This document shows, piece by piece, positions 34,275 to 43,337 of a stretch of 64,000 bases of DNA. This DNA comes from DAHUYF01 sp035623985 (GTDB taxonomy: Bacteria; Pseudomonadota; Alphaproteobacteria; ATCC43930; CGMCC-115725). Every line of letters begins with the position of its first letter. Within the stretch, counting starts at the first letter, position 1. The translations under genes were made by a program, and so were the position numbers. The stretch is taken from positions 1-64,000 of the forward strand of contig DASPSJ010000109.1 of NCBI GenBank assembly GCA_035623985.1, given 5' to 3'. The notes under the pieces were generated by a model. That model ran no database searches and was not told the DNA's origin. It saw only the letters and a program-made list of their open reading frames with translations.

Positions 34275-35480
34275 ATGACCGGCCCGGCCTCTCCCGCGCA
34301 CATCCTGCTCGATCCGCTCGGCGGCTTTGCCGGCGACATGTTCATCGCCGCGGCGCTCGACGCCTGGCCCGAGCTGGAGCGGCCGGTGCTCGAGGCGATC
34401 GGCGCGAGCGGGCTGCCGCGCGGCTGGGAGGCCACGGTCCGGCGCACGGAGAAGGCCGGCCTCGCCGCCCGCGCCTTCCACTGCGCCGGGCCGCGCGACG
34501 CGCCCGCCAGCGGGCGCTATCGCGACTTCCGCGAGCGCCTTGCCGCAGCACCGCTCGGCGCGGCGACGCGCCGCCACGCGCTCGGCCTGCTCGAGCTGCT
34601 GGGCGAGGCGGAAGCCCAAGTGCACGGGGTGGCGCGCGACAGCGTCCATTTCCACGAGCTTGCCGATTGGGACACCCAGGCCGATCTCGTCGGCGCGGCC
34701 CGCCTTATCGAGCAGCTCGAGGGGACGCGCTGGTTCTGCCGGCCGTTGCCGCTGGGCGGCGGCGTCGTGCGCGGCGCGCACGGCCCCTTGCCGGTCCCCG
34801 CTCCGGCAACGACCTGGCTGCTCGAAGGCTTCGCCTGGCGCGAGGACGGCATCGCGGGCGAAAGGGTGACGCCGACCGGAGCAGCGATCCTGCGCTATCT
34901 CGGCGCCGAGCCGCCGCCGGCCGCTTCGCTCGGCCGCCTTGCCGCGAGCGGCGCCGGCGCCGGCACGCGCGAGCTTCCGGGCATTCCCAACATCCTCCGC
35001 CTGCTCGCCTTCGCCGCCGCCGACCGGCTCGCCGACAGCCTTCTCGTCATCGAATTCGAGATCGACGACCAGTCGCCCGAGGACCTCGCGCGCGGCCTCG
35101 ACCGGCTGCGCGCCCTCGCGGCGGTGCGCGACGTCGTCCTCTTCCAGGGCATCGGCAAGAAGGGACGGCCGCTGCAATCGGTGCGCCTGCTCGCCGAGGC
35201 GGAGGGGCGCGAGAGCGTGCTCGACGCGATCTTCCGCGAGACGACGACGATCGGCCTGCGGCTGCGCGAGGAGCAGCGCGTCCTCCTCTCGCGCCGCGTG
35301 GTGACGGTGAGCGCCGGCGACCGGCGGGTCCGCGTCAAGCTCGCCGAGCGGCCCGGCGGCGGGCTCAGCGGCAAGGCCGAGGCCGACGACATTGCCGAAG
35401 CCGGCGACGCGGCGGCGCGCCAGGCGCTGCGCGCGGCGGCGGTGCGGCAGGCGCTGGCGGACGAGGAGGAGCATGGTTGA
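34275..35480 (+). CDS. larC: Nickel-pincer cofactor biosynthesis protein LarC
   Basis: 401-residue CTP-dependent cyclometallase that inserts nickel into the pincer nucleotide. The family N terminus HILLDPLGGFAGDMFIAAALDAWPE is clear (commonly D-x-x-x-G-x-[SA]-GDM), followed by VHFHELADWDTQADLVGA and the RRVVTVSAGDRRVRVKLA C-terminal part. It is one continuous frame; in some lactobacilli larC is split by programmed frameshifting, which is not needed here. The start abuts the larA stop exactly and the end overlaps larE by eight bases. Confidence 0.88.
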   Translation: MTGPASPAHILLDPLGGFAGDMFIAAALDAWPELERPVLEAIGASGLPRGWEATVRRTEKAGLAARAFHCAGPRDAPASGRYRDFRERLAAAPLGAATRRHALGLLELLGEAEAQVHGVARDSVHFHELADWDTQADLVGAARLIEQLEGTRWFCRPLPLGGGVVRGAHGPLPVPAPATTWLLEGFAWREDGIAGERVTPTGAAILRYLGAEPPPAASLGRLAASGAGAGTRELPGIPNILRLLAFAAADRLADSLLVIEFEIDDQSPEDLARGLDRLRALAAVRDVVLFQGIGKKGRPLQSVRLLAEAEGRESVLDAIFRETTTIGLRLREEQRVLLSRRVVTVSAGDRRVRVKLAERPGGGLSGKAEADDIAEAGDAAARQALRAAAVRQALADEEEHG

Positions 35481-36279
35481 AGCGACCTCTGCGCTGCGGC
35501 GCGTCTTCGAAAGCTGCGCCCGCGTCGCGGTGGCGGTGAGCGGCGGCGTCGACAGCATGACGCTCGCTCACGTCGCTCACGCGCATTTCGGCGCGCGCGC
35601 GCGCTTCTTCCACGCCGTCTCGCCGGCCGTGCCGCGCGCCGCGACCGAGCGCGTCAAGGCGCATGCCGAACGCGGCGGCTGGCGGCTCACCTGCCTCGAG
35701 GCCGGCGAGTTCGCCGATCCGCGCTATCGCAGCAACCCGGTCAACCGCTGCTATTTCTGCAAGAGCAACCTTTACGACGGCATCGCCGCGCTGAGCGACG
35801 CCGTCGTCTTCTCCGGCGCCAATCTCGACGACCTCGCCGATTACCGGCCGGGCCTCGAGGCGGCGAGCGAGCGCGGCGTGCGCCACCCCTTCATCGAGGC
35901 CGGCCTCGGCAAGGCGGCGATCCGCGCTCTCGCCCGGCATCTCGGCCTCGACGAGCTGAGCGAGCTGCCGGCGGCGCCCTGCCTCTCCAGCCGCGTCGAG
36001 ACCAGGCTCGCCATCGATCCCGGCGAGCTTGCCCTCATCGATGCGGTCGAGGAAAGCCTCCGCGCCGCCCTGGGCCCGGTCGACCTGCGCTGCCGCCTCA
36101 CCGCCGCCGGCGCAAGGCTCGAGCTTGCCGGCGCGGCGCTCGACCGCTTCCTCTCCGCCGACTTCGCCGAGCTGCGCCGGCGCGCCGAGGCGATGATCCG
36201 CGGCGCCGGCAAGCCCTATCTCGGCGCCGCCCCCTATCGCCGCGGCAGCGCCTTCCTGCGTCCCACCGCCGATGCGTGA
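35473..36279 (+). CDS. larE: ATP-dependent sacrificial sulfur transferase LarE
   Basis: 268 residues from the ATG at 35473 (GAGGAG upstream). PP-loop enzyme that gives its own cysteine sulfur to the pincer precursor. The PP-loop is VAVAVSGGVDSMTLAHVA near residue 20; NRCYFCKSNLYDGIA and SGANLDDLADYRPG follow. The sulfur-donor position is Cys170 in AAPCLSSR, which places this protein in the sacrificial single-Cys type like L. plantarum LarE (Cys176). It overlaps larC at its start and larB at its end. Confidence 0.9.
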   Translation: MVEATSALRRVFESCARVAVAVSGGVDSMTLAHVAHAHFGARARFFHAVSPAVPRAATERVKAHAERGGWRLTCLEAGEFADPRYRSNPVNRCYFCKSNLYDGIAALSDAVVFSGANLDDLADYRPGLEAASERGVRHPFIEAGLGKAAIRALARHLGLDELSELPAAPCLSSRVETRLAIDPGELALIDAVEESLRAALGPVDLRCRLTAAGARLELAGAALDRFLSADFAELRRRAEAMIRGAGKPYLGAAPYRRGSAFLRPTADA

Positions 36280-36937
36280 CCGGATCTGCATGGATTGGGG
36301 GCGCGAGGCGCGCACCGGCATCGGCGAGGCGGTGTTCTGCGCCGGCAAGACGCCCGATCAGATCAACGGCATCGTCCATCTCGCCCGCACCGGCGGCCGG
36401 CGCCTGCTGCTCACCCGCCTCGAGCACGAGCAGTTCCACTGCCTCGACGCCGGCGCGCGCGGCGCGCTCGATTTCGATGCGCCTTCGCGCACCGCCACGC
36501 TGGGCGGGCCGGCGCCGGAAGCGGCGAGCGACCTGGCCATCATCGTCTGCGCCGGCACCTCGGACGTGCCGGTGGCGCTCGAGGCGCGCCGCACCCTCGC
36601 CTTCTACGGCGTCGCCGCGCCGCTGATCGGCGACGTCGGCGTCGCCGGGCTATGGCGCCTGCTCGACCGCATCGAGGAGATCGCGGCCTTTCCCGTGGTC
36701 ATCGCCGTCGCCGGCATGGAGGGGGCGCTGTTCTCGGTCCTTGCCGGCGCCGTTCCCGGCCTCGTCATCGCGGTTCCCTCCTCGGTCGGCTACGGCGTCG
36801 CTCAAGGCGGGACGACCGCCTTGCACAGCGCGCTCGCCTCCTGCGCACCGGGCGTCGTCGCGGTCAACATCGACAACGGCTTCGGCGCCGCCTGCGCCGC
36901 GCTCAAGGCGCTGCGCCGGGCGAAGCGGCCGGTCTAG
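36272..36937 (+). CDS. larB: Nickel-pincer cofactor biosynthesis protein LarB
   Basis: 221-residue PurE-like carboxylase/hydrolase that starts pincer-nucleotide synthesis from nicotinate adenine dinucleotide. Family segments are REARTGIGEAVFCAGKTPDQI at the N terminus, IVCAGTSDVPVALEA, IAVAGMEGALFSVLAG and VPSSVGYG, then the C-terminal VNIDNGFGAACAA. It starts eight bases before the larE stop. Its last ~290 bases are overlapped on the other strand by the open frame of the neighbouring glycosyltransferase. Confidence 0.9.
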   Translation: MRDRICMDWGREARTGIGEAVFCAGKTPDQINGIVHLARTGGRRLLLTRLEHEQFHCLDAGARGALDFDAPSRTATLGGPAPEAASDLAIIVCAGTSDVPVALEARRTLAFYGVAAPLIGDVGVAGLWRLLDRIEEIAAFPVVIAVAGMEGALFSVLAGAVPGLVIAVPSSVGYGVAQGGTTALHSALASCAPGVVAVNIDNGFGAACAALKALRRAKRPV

Positions 36938-38146
36938 CGGGGCGGCGGGATCGCCCGACAACAGCGGCAGGACGTGGCGCAAGGCGAGCGCCACGCCGTC
37001 GCTCGCCCGATAGGCGCGCTTCAGCCGCTCGGCGGCGGCGCGGGGACCGCCGTCCGGCGCGAGCAGCCGCGCCAGCGCGTCGCGGCAATTCTCGTAGGTC
37101 AGCGCGCCCGGCGCGATGGCGATGCCGGCGCCGGTCTGTTCGAGGAAATAGCCGTTGATCGGCTGATCGCTGCACAGGGGAACGGCGAGTTGCGGGACGC
37201 CCTCGTTGAGCGCCTCGGCGATGGTGTTGGCGCCGGCATGGGAAACCGCGATGGCGGCGCGCTTCAGGAGGTCGAGCTGCGGCGCGTAGCGCACGGCCAG
37301 AGTCGAGGGCGGCAGCTCCTCGACGAACGCCGTCTCGGCCATCGGACCCATGGCGGCCACGAGCTGCAGCCCCAGCGCCTCGGCCGCGCGGGCGACGATG
37401 CGGAAGAGATCCGGCTGGTCCCAGTAGAGCGTGCCGAAGCTGACATAGGCGAGTGGCCGGTCGGCGGCGAGGCGGTGCCAGGGGAAGTCGCGGGGATCGT
37501 CGCTGCGCTCGAGATAGATCGCGCGGCCCGCCAGCAGCGTGCGCGGCGGCACGGGGGCGCCGGCGCGGACGAATTCGGGCACGACGAAGGCGATGTTGAG
37601 ATAAGGCGAGAAATAATCCCAGCCGGCGAAATTGGCGGGCATGCCGTGCCGCTCGAAGATTTCGGCGCGGCGCGGCGCCACCGCCGCCAGCGTGCGCGTC
37701 AGGTCGCAGGCGAAGCCGGGCGGCATGAGAAAGGCCGGCGAGGTGAGGACGCAGACGTAAGGGATGCCCTCCTCATGCGCCGCGATCTGCGCCGGGGAAA
37801 TCTGGCCGTCGGTGATCAGCAGATCGGCGCCGAACTCGCGCAAGGCGCGCCGGTAGCGCGGGACGAGCGGCTCGATGCTGTTGACCCGGCCCTCCAGGTT
37901 GAACGCGACGTATTTGGCGAAATCGCGCGCCACGCCGGCAAAGAGCAATTCCTGGCCCGGCGGCATCCAGTTCCAATCGATCTGCCGCAGCTCGACGCCC
38001 GGCACGTCGGGCCGCCCGGTCATTGCGCCCATCGGGCGCGCGAGCCAAACGCCGGTGTGGCCGAGATCGACGAGGCCCTTGGCGAGGGCCTGGATCGGGT
38101 TGATATGGCCTTTGGCGGCAAAGGAAGAGAAGAGAATGCGGCTCAT
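36650..38146 (-). CDS. MGT/UGT-like glycosyltransferase with antisense C-terminal extension
   Basis: 498 residues from the ATG at 38146, which has GGGGG at proper spacing; an ATG at 38152 is too close to it. GT-B family 1 enzyme: N-terminal FSSFAAKGHINPIQALAKGL, interdomain strand LAYVSFGTLYW, and the C-terminal nucleotide-sugar signature ISHAGANTIAEALNEGVPQLAVPL-like block near residue 310-335, with CSDQPINGYFLE. The recognisable enzyme ends near residue 405 (about 36940). The last ~95 residues are read from the strand opposite larB, are highly charged and look non-homologous. Acceptor unknown. Confidence 0.78.
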   Translation of the reverse strand: MSRILFSSFAAKGHINPIQALAKGLVDLGHTGVWLARPMGAMTGRPDVPGVELRQIDWNWMPPGQELLFAGVARDFAKYVAFNLEGRVNSIEPLVPRYRRALREFGADLLITDGQISPAQIAAHEEGIPYVCVLTSPAFLMPPGFACDLTRTLAAVAPRRAEIFERHGMPANFAGWDYFSPYLNIAFVVPEFVRAGAPVPPRTLLAGRAIYLERSDDPRDFPWHRLAADRPLAYVSFGTLYWDQPDLFRIVARAAEALGLQLVAAMGPMAETAFVEELPPSTLAVRYAPQLDLLKRAAIAVSHAGANTIAEALNEGVPQLAVPLCSDQPINGYFLEQTGAGIAIAPGALTYENCRDALARLLAPDGGPRAAAERLKRAYRASDGVALALRHVLPLLSGDPAAPLDRPLRPAQRLERGAGGAEAVVDVDRDDARCAGGERAVQGGRPALSDAVADRGGNRDDEAGNGAGKDREQRPLHAGDGDDHGKGRDLLDAVEQAP

Positions 38147-38259
38147 CGTCATCCCCCTTTCATGTCGGCGCCGCGGCGGCGGCGGCCCGCGGCAGAACGC
38201 CGCGCGATGCCGGCGCGTCGCCGCGGCCGGCCACTTTCAAGCGGAGGGAATGCCGCGCG

Positions 38260-38685
38260 CTATTGCAGGACGGCGATGGTGGCGAGCGCGGCGGCGACGA
38301 GGCGCTCGCGCTCGCCCTTCGCGGCAAAGACCTCCGAACGGGCAACGACCATGGACCTGCCGGACTTGAGGACGTAGCCGCGGCCGATGAGCTTGTCGCC
38401 GACCGCCGGGGCCAGCAGGTTTATCTTGTATTCGGCCGTGACCACGTCGCCCGCGACCGAGCCCGCCGCCCAGGCGCAAGCGCTGTCGGCGATGCAGCCG
38501 ATGACCGCGCCATGCGCGTAGCCGTGATGCTGTGTCAACTCGCGGCGCATCGCCACGTGCAGCTCGGCATAGCCGTCCTCGCATTTGATGATCTCGGGCC
38601 TGAGGAAGGCGGCAAAAGGCGTCATGTCGAGCAGCGTCTTGAGATTCTCCACCGTGATGCCGTCCTTGAAGACCTTTACCGACAT
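38260..38685 (-). CDS. PaaI-type hotdog thioesterase
   Basis: 141-residue single hotdog-fold protein. The active-site region is HHGYAHGAVIGCIADSACAWAAGS, with the HGG-like HGA loop of PaaI enzymes, followed by TAEYKINLLAPAVGDKLIGRG, the typical long beta strands. It probably hydrolyses an acyl-CoA such as a phenylacetyl- or short-chain derivative. It lies downstream of nothing obvious on its strand and upstream of the glycosyltransferase. A second paralogous hotdog protein faces the opposite way half a kilobase later. Confidence 0.85.
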   Translation of the reverse strand: MSVKVFKDGITVENLKTLLDMTPFAAFLRPEIIKCEDGYAELHVAMRRELTQHHGYAHGAVIGCIADSACAWAAGSVAGDVVTAEYKINLLAPAVGDKLIGRGYVLKSGRSMVVARSEVFAAKGERERLVAAALATIAVLQ

Positions 38686-39197
38686 GGTTCTCCCCCGCTG
38701 GATGTGCGCCGGTGGTCCGGCCGGCGCCGCTGCGATGCCTCACGATTCACACAACGCGACGGCCGACCCCACAATCGGCATTCCCGTTTCCGCCCCTGCG
38801 GCCCGGCACAGCCTCGGCCGCTGCGCACAAGGCGACACGGAAAGACGCGAATTTTGCAAAAACGGTCCGACGCCGGCGAAGGCAACCTGCCAACGGCTGG
38901 GATCGACGCCGGCATGCGGCCGGACTGCCATCGGCTGACGCGGAAATCGTCGCCAACGCTCAGGCCGCCGACGATGCCGGCGCGATCATCGCAATCGCTG
39001 CCAGGCAGCCGAACAACCGTATCGTTGCAATTTTTGGGAGTCAATTGGACAATTGATGCGCCGAACCGGGCGGAGAATTTTCGTTTCCAACCTTCGCGCA
39101 GAAGACGCATCCGCCGGCGCCGCCGTGATATGGTGTGAGGCGACAATCCCCGGCGATGCCGGCGATGCAGAAGAAGGTCAAGGGGAGGGAGAGCAGG
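38686..39197. other. Intergenic region between divergent hotdog genes
   Basis: About 510 bases between two divergent thioesterase genes. Promoters for both should be here but I see no convincing consensus pair, no repeats and no plausible small gene. Confidence 0.45.
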
Positions 39198-39641
39198 ATG
39201 GCCGAGATCCCCGCCGGCTTCGAGCCGTTGTTCCGCAGCAGCCCCTATACCGAGACGATCGGGCCGCTCTATCATCGCAAAGGCAGCGCGCCGCTCGTCC
39301 TCGCCGTCCGCATTCTCGACAAGCACGCCAATGCGCGCGGCTTCGCGCATGGCGGGCTGCTGCTGACGCTGGCCGACCTCGCTCTCGGCTATGCGATGGC
39401 TTTCCGCGAGGACCCGCCGGCCTCGCTCATCACCGCCAGCCTGTCGGCCGATTTCGCCGGCACCGCCAAGGTCGGCGACTGGGTCGAGGCGCATGTCGAC
39501 ATCCAGAAGAGCGGCAGCCGGCTCGCCTTCGCCAACGCCTATCTCACCGTCGGCGGCGAGCGCATCCTGCGCGCGAGCGCAGTGTTCGCGCGCATGGGCG
39601 CCTTGACGCCGAAAACGCCTCCCGCCGCCGAGGGCGGTTGA
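39198..39641 (+). CDS. PaaI-type hotdog thioesterase, second copy in the window
   Basis: 147 residues from the ATG at 39198, which has GGGAGGGAGAGCAGG upstream. The hotdog signature is NARGFAHGGLLLTLADLALGYAM, including the full HGG loop, followed by ITASLSADFAGTAKVGDWVEAH and a strand ending in a polar tail. More divergent from the 38260 protein than a recent duplicate would be. It converges with an ADP-forming acyl-CoA ligase, with only ten bases between stops, which suggests shared acyl-CoA metabolism without proving it. Confidence 0.85.
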   Translation: MAEIPAGFEPLFRSSPYTETIGPLYHRKGSAPLVLAVRILDKHANARGFAHGGLLLTLADLALGYAMAFREDPPASLITASLSADFAGTAKVGDWVEAHVDIQKSGSRLAFANAYLTVGGERILRASAVFARMGALTPKTPPAAEGG

Positions 39642-39651
39642 GGGAGCGTCC

Positions 39652-41760
39652 TCACGCCGGCAGGAGGATGGCGTCGAGCGCGAGCGCGCCCTGTCCCTCG
39701 GGCAGCACCATGAACGGGTTGACGTCGAGGCTGCGGAGCGCCGGGCCCTGCGCCGCGGCAAAGCGCGAAAGCCGCGCCAGCGCGCGGGCGAGCGCCGCGA
39801 GATCGGCCGGCGGGCGGCCGCGCATGCCGCGCAGCACCGGCAGCGCGCGCAGCTCGGCGATCATGCGCCGCGCCTCGTCCTCCTCGAAAGGCGCCAGGCG
39901 GAAGGTCACGTCGCCCACCGCCTCGACGAAGATGCCGCCGAGCCCCAGCATCACCACCGGGCCGAAGACGGGATCCCATTGCGCGCCGAGAATGACCTCG
40001 ACGCCGTCCGTCACCATCGGCGCGACGAGGCAGCCGGCAAGCGCCGCCTGGGGCGCCGCCTGGCGCACGCGCGCGGTCACCTCGTCGAAGGCGCGGCGCA
40101 CCGCCTCGGGCGTCTGAAGGCCGAGGGCGACGCCGCCGAGATCGGTCTTGTGGGCGATGTCCGGCGAGACGATCTTGAGCGCCACCGGCAGGCCCAGCGC
40201 CTCGGCTGCCGCCGCCGCCTCGGCCGGCGACCCTGCCAGGCGGTGCGGCACCACCGGCAGGCCGGCGCGCGCGAGGACGGCAAGCGCCGTCGCCTCGTCG
40301 CACGGCCCCGGCGGCAGCTTTTCCGGCGCGGGCAGCGCCGCGGGCGCGGCGGACATCGCATCGAAGCCGCGGCGGAATTGCGTCAGCGCGGCGATGGCGC
40401 GCAGCGCGTGGGTCGGCTCGTCGAACACCAGGCAGCCCGCCTGGTCGAGCGCGGCGCGGAACTGCGGCGTGTAATAGCAGGCCACCGCGAGCAGGCTCTC
40501 GGGATAGCGCCGGCGCAGCCGCGGGAACGCCTCGATGAAGCGCGGCGCGTTCACCGGCGAGCGGCCGACCGAGCCGACGAAGCAGGCGACGCTCTCATAG
40601 AAGCCGCTGGCGAGCGTCATCTCGATGGCGCGTTCGAGAATGCCCATGTCGCTGACGATCTGGCCGGTGACGTCGATCGGGTTGCGGGTGGCGGCGAAGG
40701 GCACCATGGCGCGGACGTCGTCCTGAAGCCGTTGCGGCGCCGGCGTCACCTCGAGGCCGCGCGCCGCCGCGCTGTCCGCCATCAGCACGCCGACGCCGCC
40801 CGAGACGGTGATGATGCCGACGCGCTTGCCGGCGGGCGGCTCGCGCACCTGGCCGGCGGCATAGCCGATGTCGAAGAACTCCTCCATGCTGGCGCAGCGA
40901 TAGACGCCGTATTGGCGGAACATGGCGTCGAAGATCTCGTCGGCGCCGGCGAGCGCCGCGGTGTGTGAGGCGACCGCGGCGATGCCCGCCTCGGTGCGCC
41001 CGACCTTGAGGCAGATCACCGGCTTGCGCCTGAGGCGCGCGCGCGCCAGCGCTTCGGCGAGCTTGCGCCCGTCGCGGCAGCCCTCGACATAGAGCATTAT
41101 GACCGCGGTCTCGGGATCCTCGGCGAGATAGGCGATGCCGTCGGCGGCGTCGACATCGCCCTCATTGCCGGTGGTGAGGATGACGCTGTAGGCGAGGGCG
41201 CGGTCCTGCGCCACCTGATAGGCGAGGCCGCCGAAGGCGCCGCTCTGGGTGATGAGGCCGATGCGGCCCTTGGGCGCCAGGCCGGGGCCGAAGGCGGGGT
41301 GAAAGGTCGCCACGAGGCCGTTGGCGAAATTGACGAGGCCCATGCAGTTGGGGCCGAGAAGCCGCATGCCGCCGGCGCGGGCGATGGCCTTGATCTCTTC
41401 CTGCGCGCGCGCGCCGGCCTCGCCCATCTCGGCAAAGCCCGAGGTGAAAAGCACGACGGCGCGCACGCCCTTTTGGGCGCAGTCGCGCATCGCCTGCGCC
41501 ACCAGCGTCTCCGGCACGGAAATGACGGCGAGGTCGACCGGCCCGGGGATGGCGAGCACGCTCGGGAAGGCAGGAATGTCCTGCACCAGGGGCGCGCGCG
41601 GATTGATCGGGTAGATCGGACCCTTGAAGCCGCTGGTCTTCATGTGAAGGAGCGGGATGGTGCCGAGCTTGGCCGGATCGGTCGAGGCGCCGATCACCGC
41701 CACCGAGGCGGGGCGGAAGAGCGGCGCGAGCGAGCTGGGATCGAGGAGGTCGGCGTGCAT
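39652..41760 (-). CDS. ADP-forming acyl-CoA ligase (acetate-CoA ligase family)
   Basis: 702 residues from the ATG at 41760. Domain order: CoA-binding Rossmann domain (FRPASVAVIGASTDPAKLG, residues 15-130), succinyl-CoA-ligase-like flavodoxin domain with the active-site region around VILTTGNEGDVDAADGIAYL and CLKVGRTEAGIAAVASHTAAL, then an ATP-grasp domain from about residue 480 (LPVALKIVSPDIAHKTDLGGVALGL-like block). Such enzymes make or split acyl-CoA with ADP/ATP. No strong ribosome binding site is seen; upstream in-frame starts give only a non-homologous leader. The substrate is unknown. Confidence 0.87.
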   Translation of the reverse strand: MHADLLDPSSLAPLFRPASVAVIGASTDPAKLGTIPLLHMKTSGFKGPIYPINPRAPLVQDIPAFPSVLAIPGPVDLAVISVPETLVAQAMRDCAQKGVRAVVLFTSGFAEMGEAGARAQEEIKAIARAGGMRLLGPNCMGLVNFANGLVATFHPAFGPGLAPKGRIGLITQSGAFGGLAYQVAQDRALAYSVILTTGNEGDVDAADGIAYLAEDPETAVIMLYVEGCRDGRKLAEALARARLRRKPVICLKVGRTEAGIAAVASHTAALAGADEIFDAMFRQYGVYRCASMEEFFDIGYAAGQVREPPAGKRVGIITVSGGVGVLMADSAAARGLEVTPAPQRLQDDVRAMVPFAATRNPIDVTGQIVSDMGILERAIEMTLASGFYESVACFVGSVGRSPVNAPRFIEAFPRLRRRYPESLLAVACYYTPQFRAALDQAGCLVFDEPTHALRAIAALTQFRRGFDAMSAAPAALPAPEKLPPGPCDEATALAVLARAGLPVVPHRLAGSPAEAAAAAEALGLPVALKIVSPDIAHKTDLGGVALGLQTPEAVRRAFDEVTARVRQAAPQAALAGCLVAPMVTDGVEVILGAQWDPVFGPVVMLGLGGIFVEAVGDVTFRLAPFEEDEARRMIAELRALPVLRGMRGRPPADLAALARALARLSRFAAAQGPALRSLDVNPFMVLPEGQGALALDAILLPA

Positions 41761-42061
41761 CTTTGCCTGTGCGTGGCCCGTGAGGCAGGCGAGGGAGATA
41801 CACGAAGCCGCCGCGCACCGCAATTTTCCGCCACGCGGCGGCGGCGGCGGCGCGGAAAGCGCGGGCGGGGACCGATGGTCCTGAGCGGCGCGAGGCGTCG
41901 CGGCGACCGTTCCCTCTATCGCGCCACAATATTGTCACAGGCGACCGGCGCCGAGGCGTGAACCCTGCCGCCTTTGCCGCGTTTCCATAGGACCAAAGGC
42001 ACGCCGGGCCGAAAGGCCGCGGAGGGCGACGATTGTTCCGCGCAAGAGAAGGAGGCGAACC
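41761..42061. other. Intergenic region before the lipoprotein gene
   Basis: About 300 bases between divergent genes. A GAAGGAGG ribosome binding site lies at its right end for the lipoprotein. I see no clear promoter consensus or repeat. Confidence 0.4.
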
Positions 42062-42307
42062 ATGACACGATCGATCATCGCTCTTGCTCTGGCCGGCGCC
42101 ACGCTCGCCGGCTGCGGCACCACGCCGGGCGATCGCGGCCTGTCCGGCGCCGGCATCGGCGCCGCCACCGGCGCCGTGGTCGGCGCGCTGGTCGGCGCGC
42201 CGCTGGTGGGCGCCGCCATCGGCGCGGGCACGGGCGCGGCCCTCGGCGCCGCGACGAGCCCCTCCACGGTCGATCTCGGCCCGCCGGTCTGGAGTCAGCG
42301 GCAATAG
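42062..42307 (+). CDS. Glycine-zipper lipoprotein
   Basis: 81-residue small lipoprotein. A signal peptide (TRSIIALALAGATLAGC) ends in the lipobox LAGC, with acylated Cys at residue 18. The mature part is almost wholly a glycine zipper (GAGIGAATGAVVGALVGAP and GAAIGAGTGAALGAA), the pattern of SlyB/OmpA-associated outer-membrane-inserted helices. A strong GAAGGAGG site precedes the ATG. The role is probably envelope integrity or stress, which fits the nearby ECF sigma factor, but that link is an inference. Confidence 0.85.
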   Translation: MTRSIIALALAGATLAGCGTTPGDRGLSGAGIGAATGAVVGALVGAPLVGAAIGAGTGAALGAATSPSTVDLGPPVWSQRQ

Positions 42308-42357
42308 CGCTGCGCCCGCGCACCTGGCCGCGCGGGCGACCGGCCGGTGCCGCCGTC

Positions 42358-42828
42358 ATGAAACCCGCCGGGCATTGGCCTTCCGCGCGGCCGTTGCCAC
42401 GGCCGACCCGATCCGCCCGATATCGGGCCGGGGCGGCGATGCTGGCGATCCTCCTCGTCGCCGCGGCGCACCAATTCGACTTCGCCGCGCATCGCCTCGA
42501 CGTCGCGGCGCCGGCACAGGCGCTGGCCATCCGCGCCGCTCTCTTCGAACTCGCTGCCGCGACGCGCGCCTTGCCGGCGGGCATGACCGGCGATAGCGCG
42601 GCGAAGGCGCTCTATCGCCACGTCGCGGACCGCGACGCCCTCCTCGACGTGACGCGCTTTCCGAGCGAAGTCGACGTCACTTTCCGTGGGCTCGGCAGAG
42701 CGGCGTGCATCGAGACCGAAAGCATGGCGCGACGTCTCGAGGGCTCGGTGGTGGTCCAGCTCGAAGGCTATGCCACGGCGTCGGATTGCGGCGGCAGCAA
42801 TGCCATGACTTGGCGCATCATGCCCTGA
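42358..42828 (+). CDS. Small membrane-anchored protein of unknown function
   Basis: 156 residues from the ATG at 42358. A basic Pro/Arg-rich start is followed by one hydrophobic helix (AAMLAILLVAAAHQF, residues ~28-43) and a ~110-residue exported domain with two Cys (AACIETES and TASDCGGSN) that could form a disulfide. No family recognised. It follows the glycine-zipper lipoprotein by 50 bases and may be co-transcribed. The start is uncertain because no good ribosome binding site is visible. Confidence 0.5.
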   Translation: MKPAGHWPSARPLPRPTRSARYRAGAAMLAILLVAAAHQFDFAAHRLDVAAPAQALAIRAALFELAAATRALPAGMTGDSAAKALYRHVADRDALLDVTRFPSEVDVTFRGLGRAACIETESMARRLEGSVVVQLEGYATASDCGGSNAMTWRIMP

Positions 42829-43337
42829 CCCGGCAGTCCCGCGCCCGGATCCGGATCCGCGACCGCGACCGCGGCAAAAGGGGTTTTCACATGGCGCCCT
42901 GGACACGCCTTCGACGGTTGCCGCAACGAGACGGCGCCGATGCGCCCGGGCGCGAGGCTGCGCCATGCCGGCCGCCGCTCGTCCCATCGGGTGCTTGAAT
43001 AATCGTCGGAAGAGGAAGCACGAAAACCAATAATGAGTCGCTGAATCAGCATCAGCTCGCCGTAATTTCGTCACACTTCAGTGTAAGTGGTCAATCACTC
43101 CCAAGCAGGAACAGAGGCGCCGTGGGAAATTAACCATAAGTGTCATTTTTTGGACCAACCGTCTTTCGAATTGCGTCCACGGAATCGCGATCTATATTGG
43201 ATCAATCATCCCGGATTGCTGGCGTCGGCGATCTCGTGCGATCGACCGACCGCGGTCCCCGGCCGCCTCTTTGCGGCGGCGACCCGCCGGCCTCTCTTTG
43301 CACCACAAGATCCGAAACGGCCCGAGGAGGAACGAGA
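42829..43337. other. Long upstream region of the ECF sigma factor
   Basis: About 510 bases, less GC-rich in 43000-43200 than the flanks. A GGAAC at 43108-43112 was tested as an EcfG-type -35 but no CGTT follows at the right distance. A GAGGAGGAAC ribosome binding site closes the region. Confidence 0.45.

Noticed and set aside
32616..35558. A 980-codon minus-strand open frame across the DUF6817, larA and larC genes
   Set aside because: Low-complexity product rich in Arg, Ala, Gly, Asp and His with no family motifs; it is antisense to well-recognised lar genes and results from high third-position GC.
43108..43135. EcfG-type promoter starting with GGAAC upstream of the sigma gene
   Set aside because: No CGTT-like -10 element follows at 16-17 bases.
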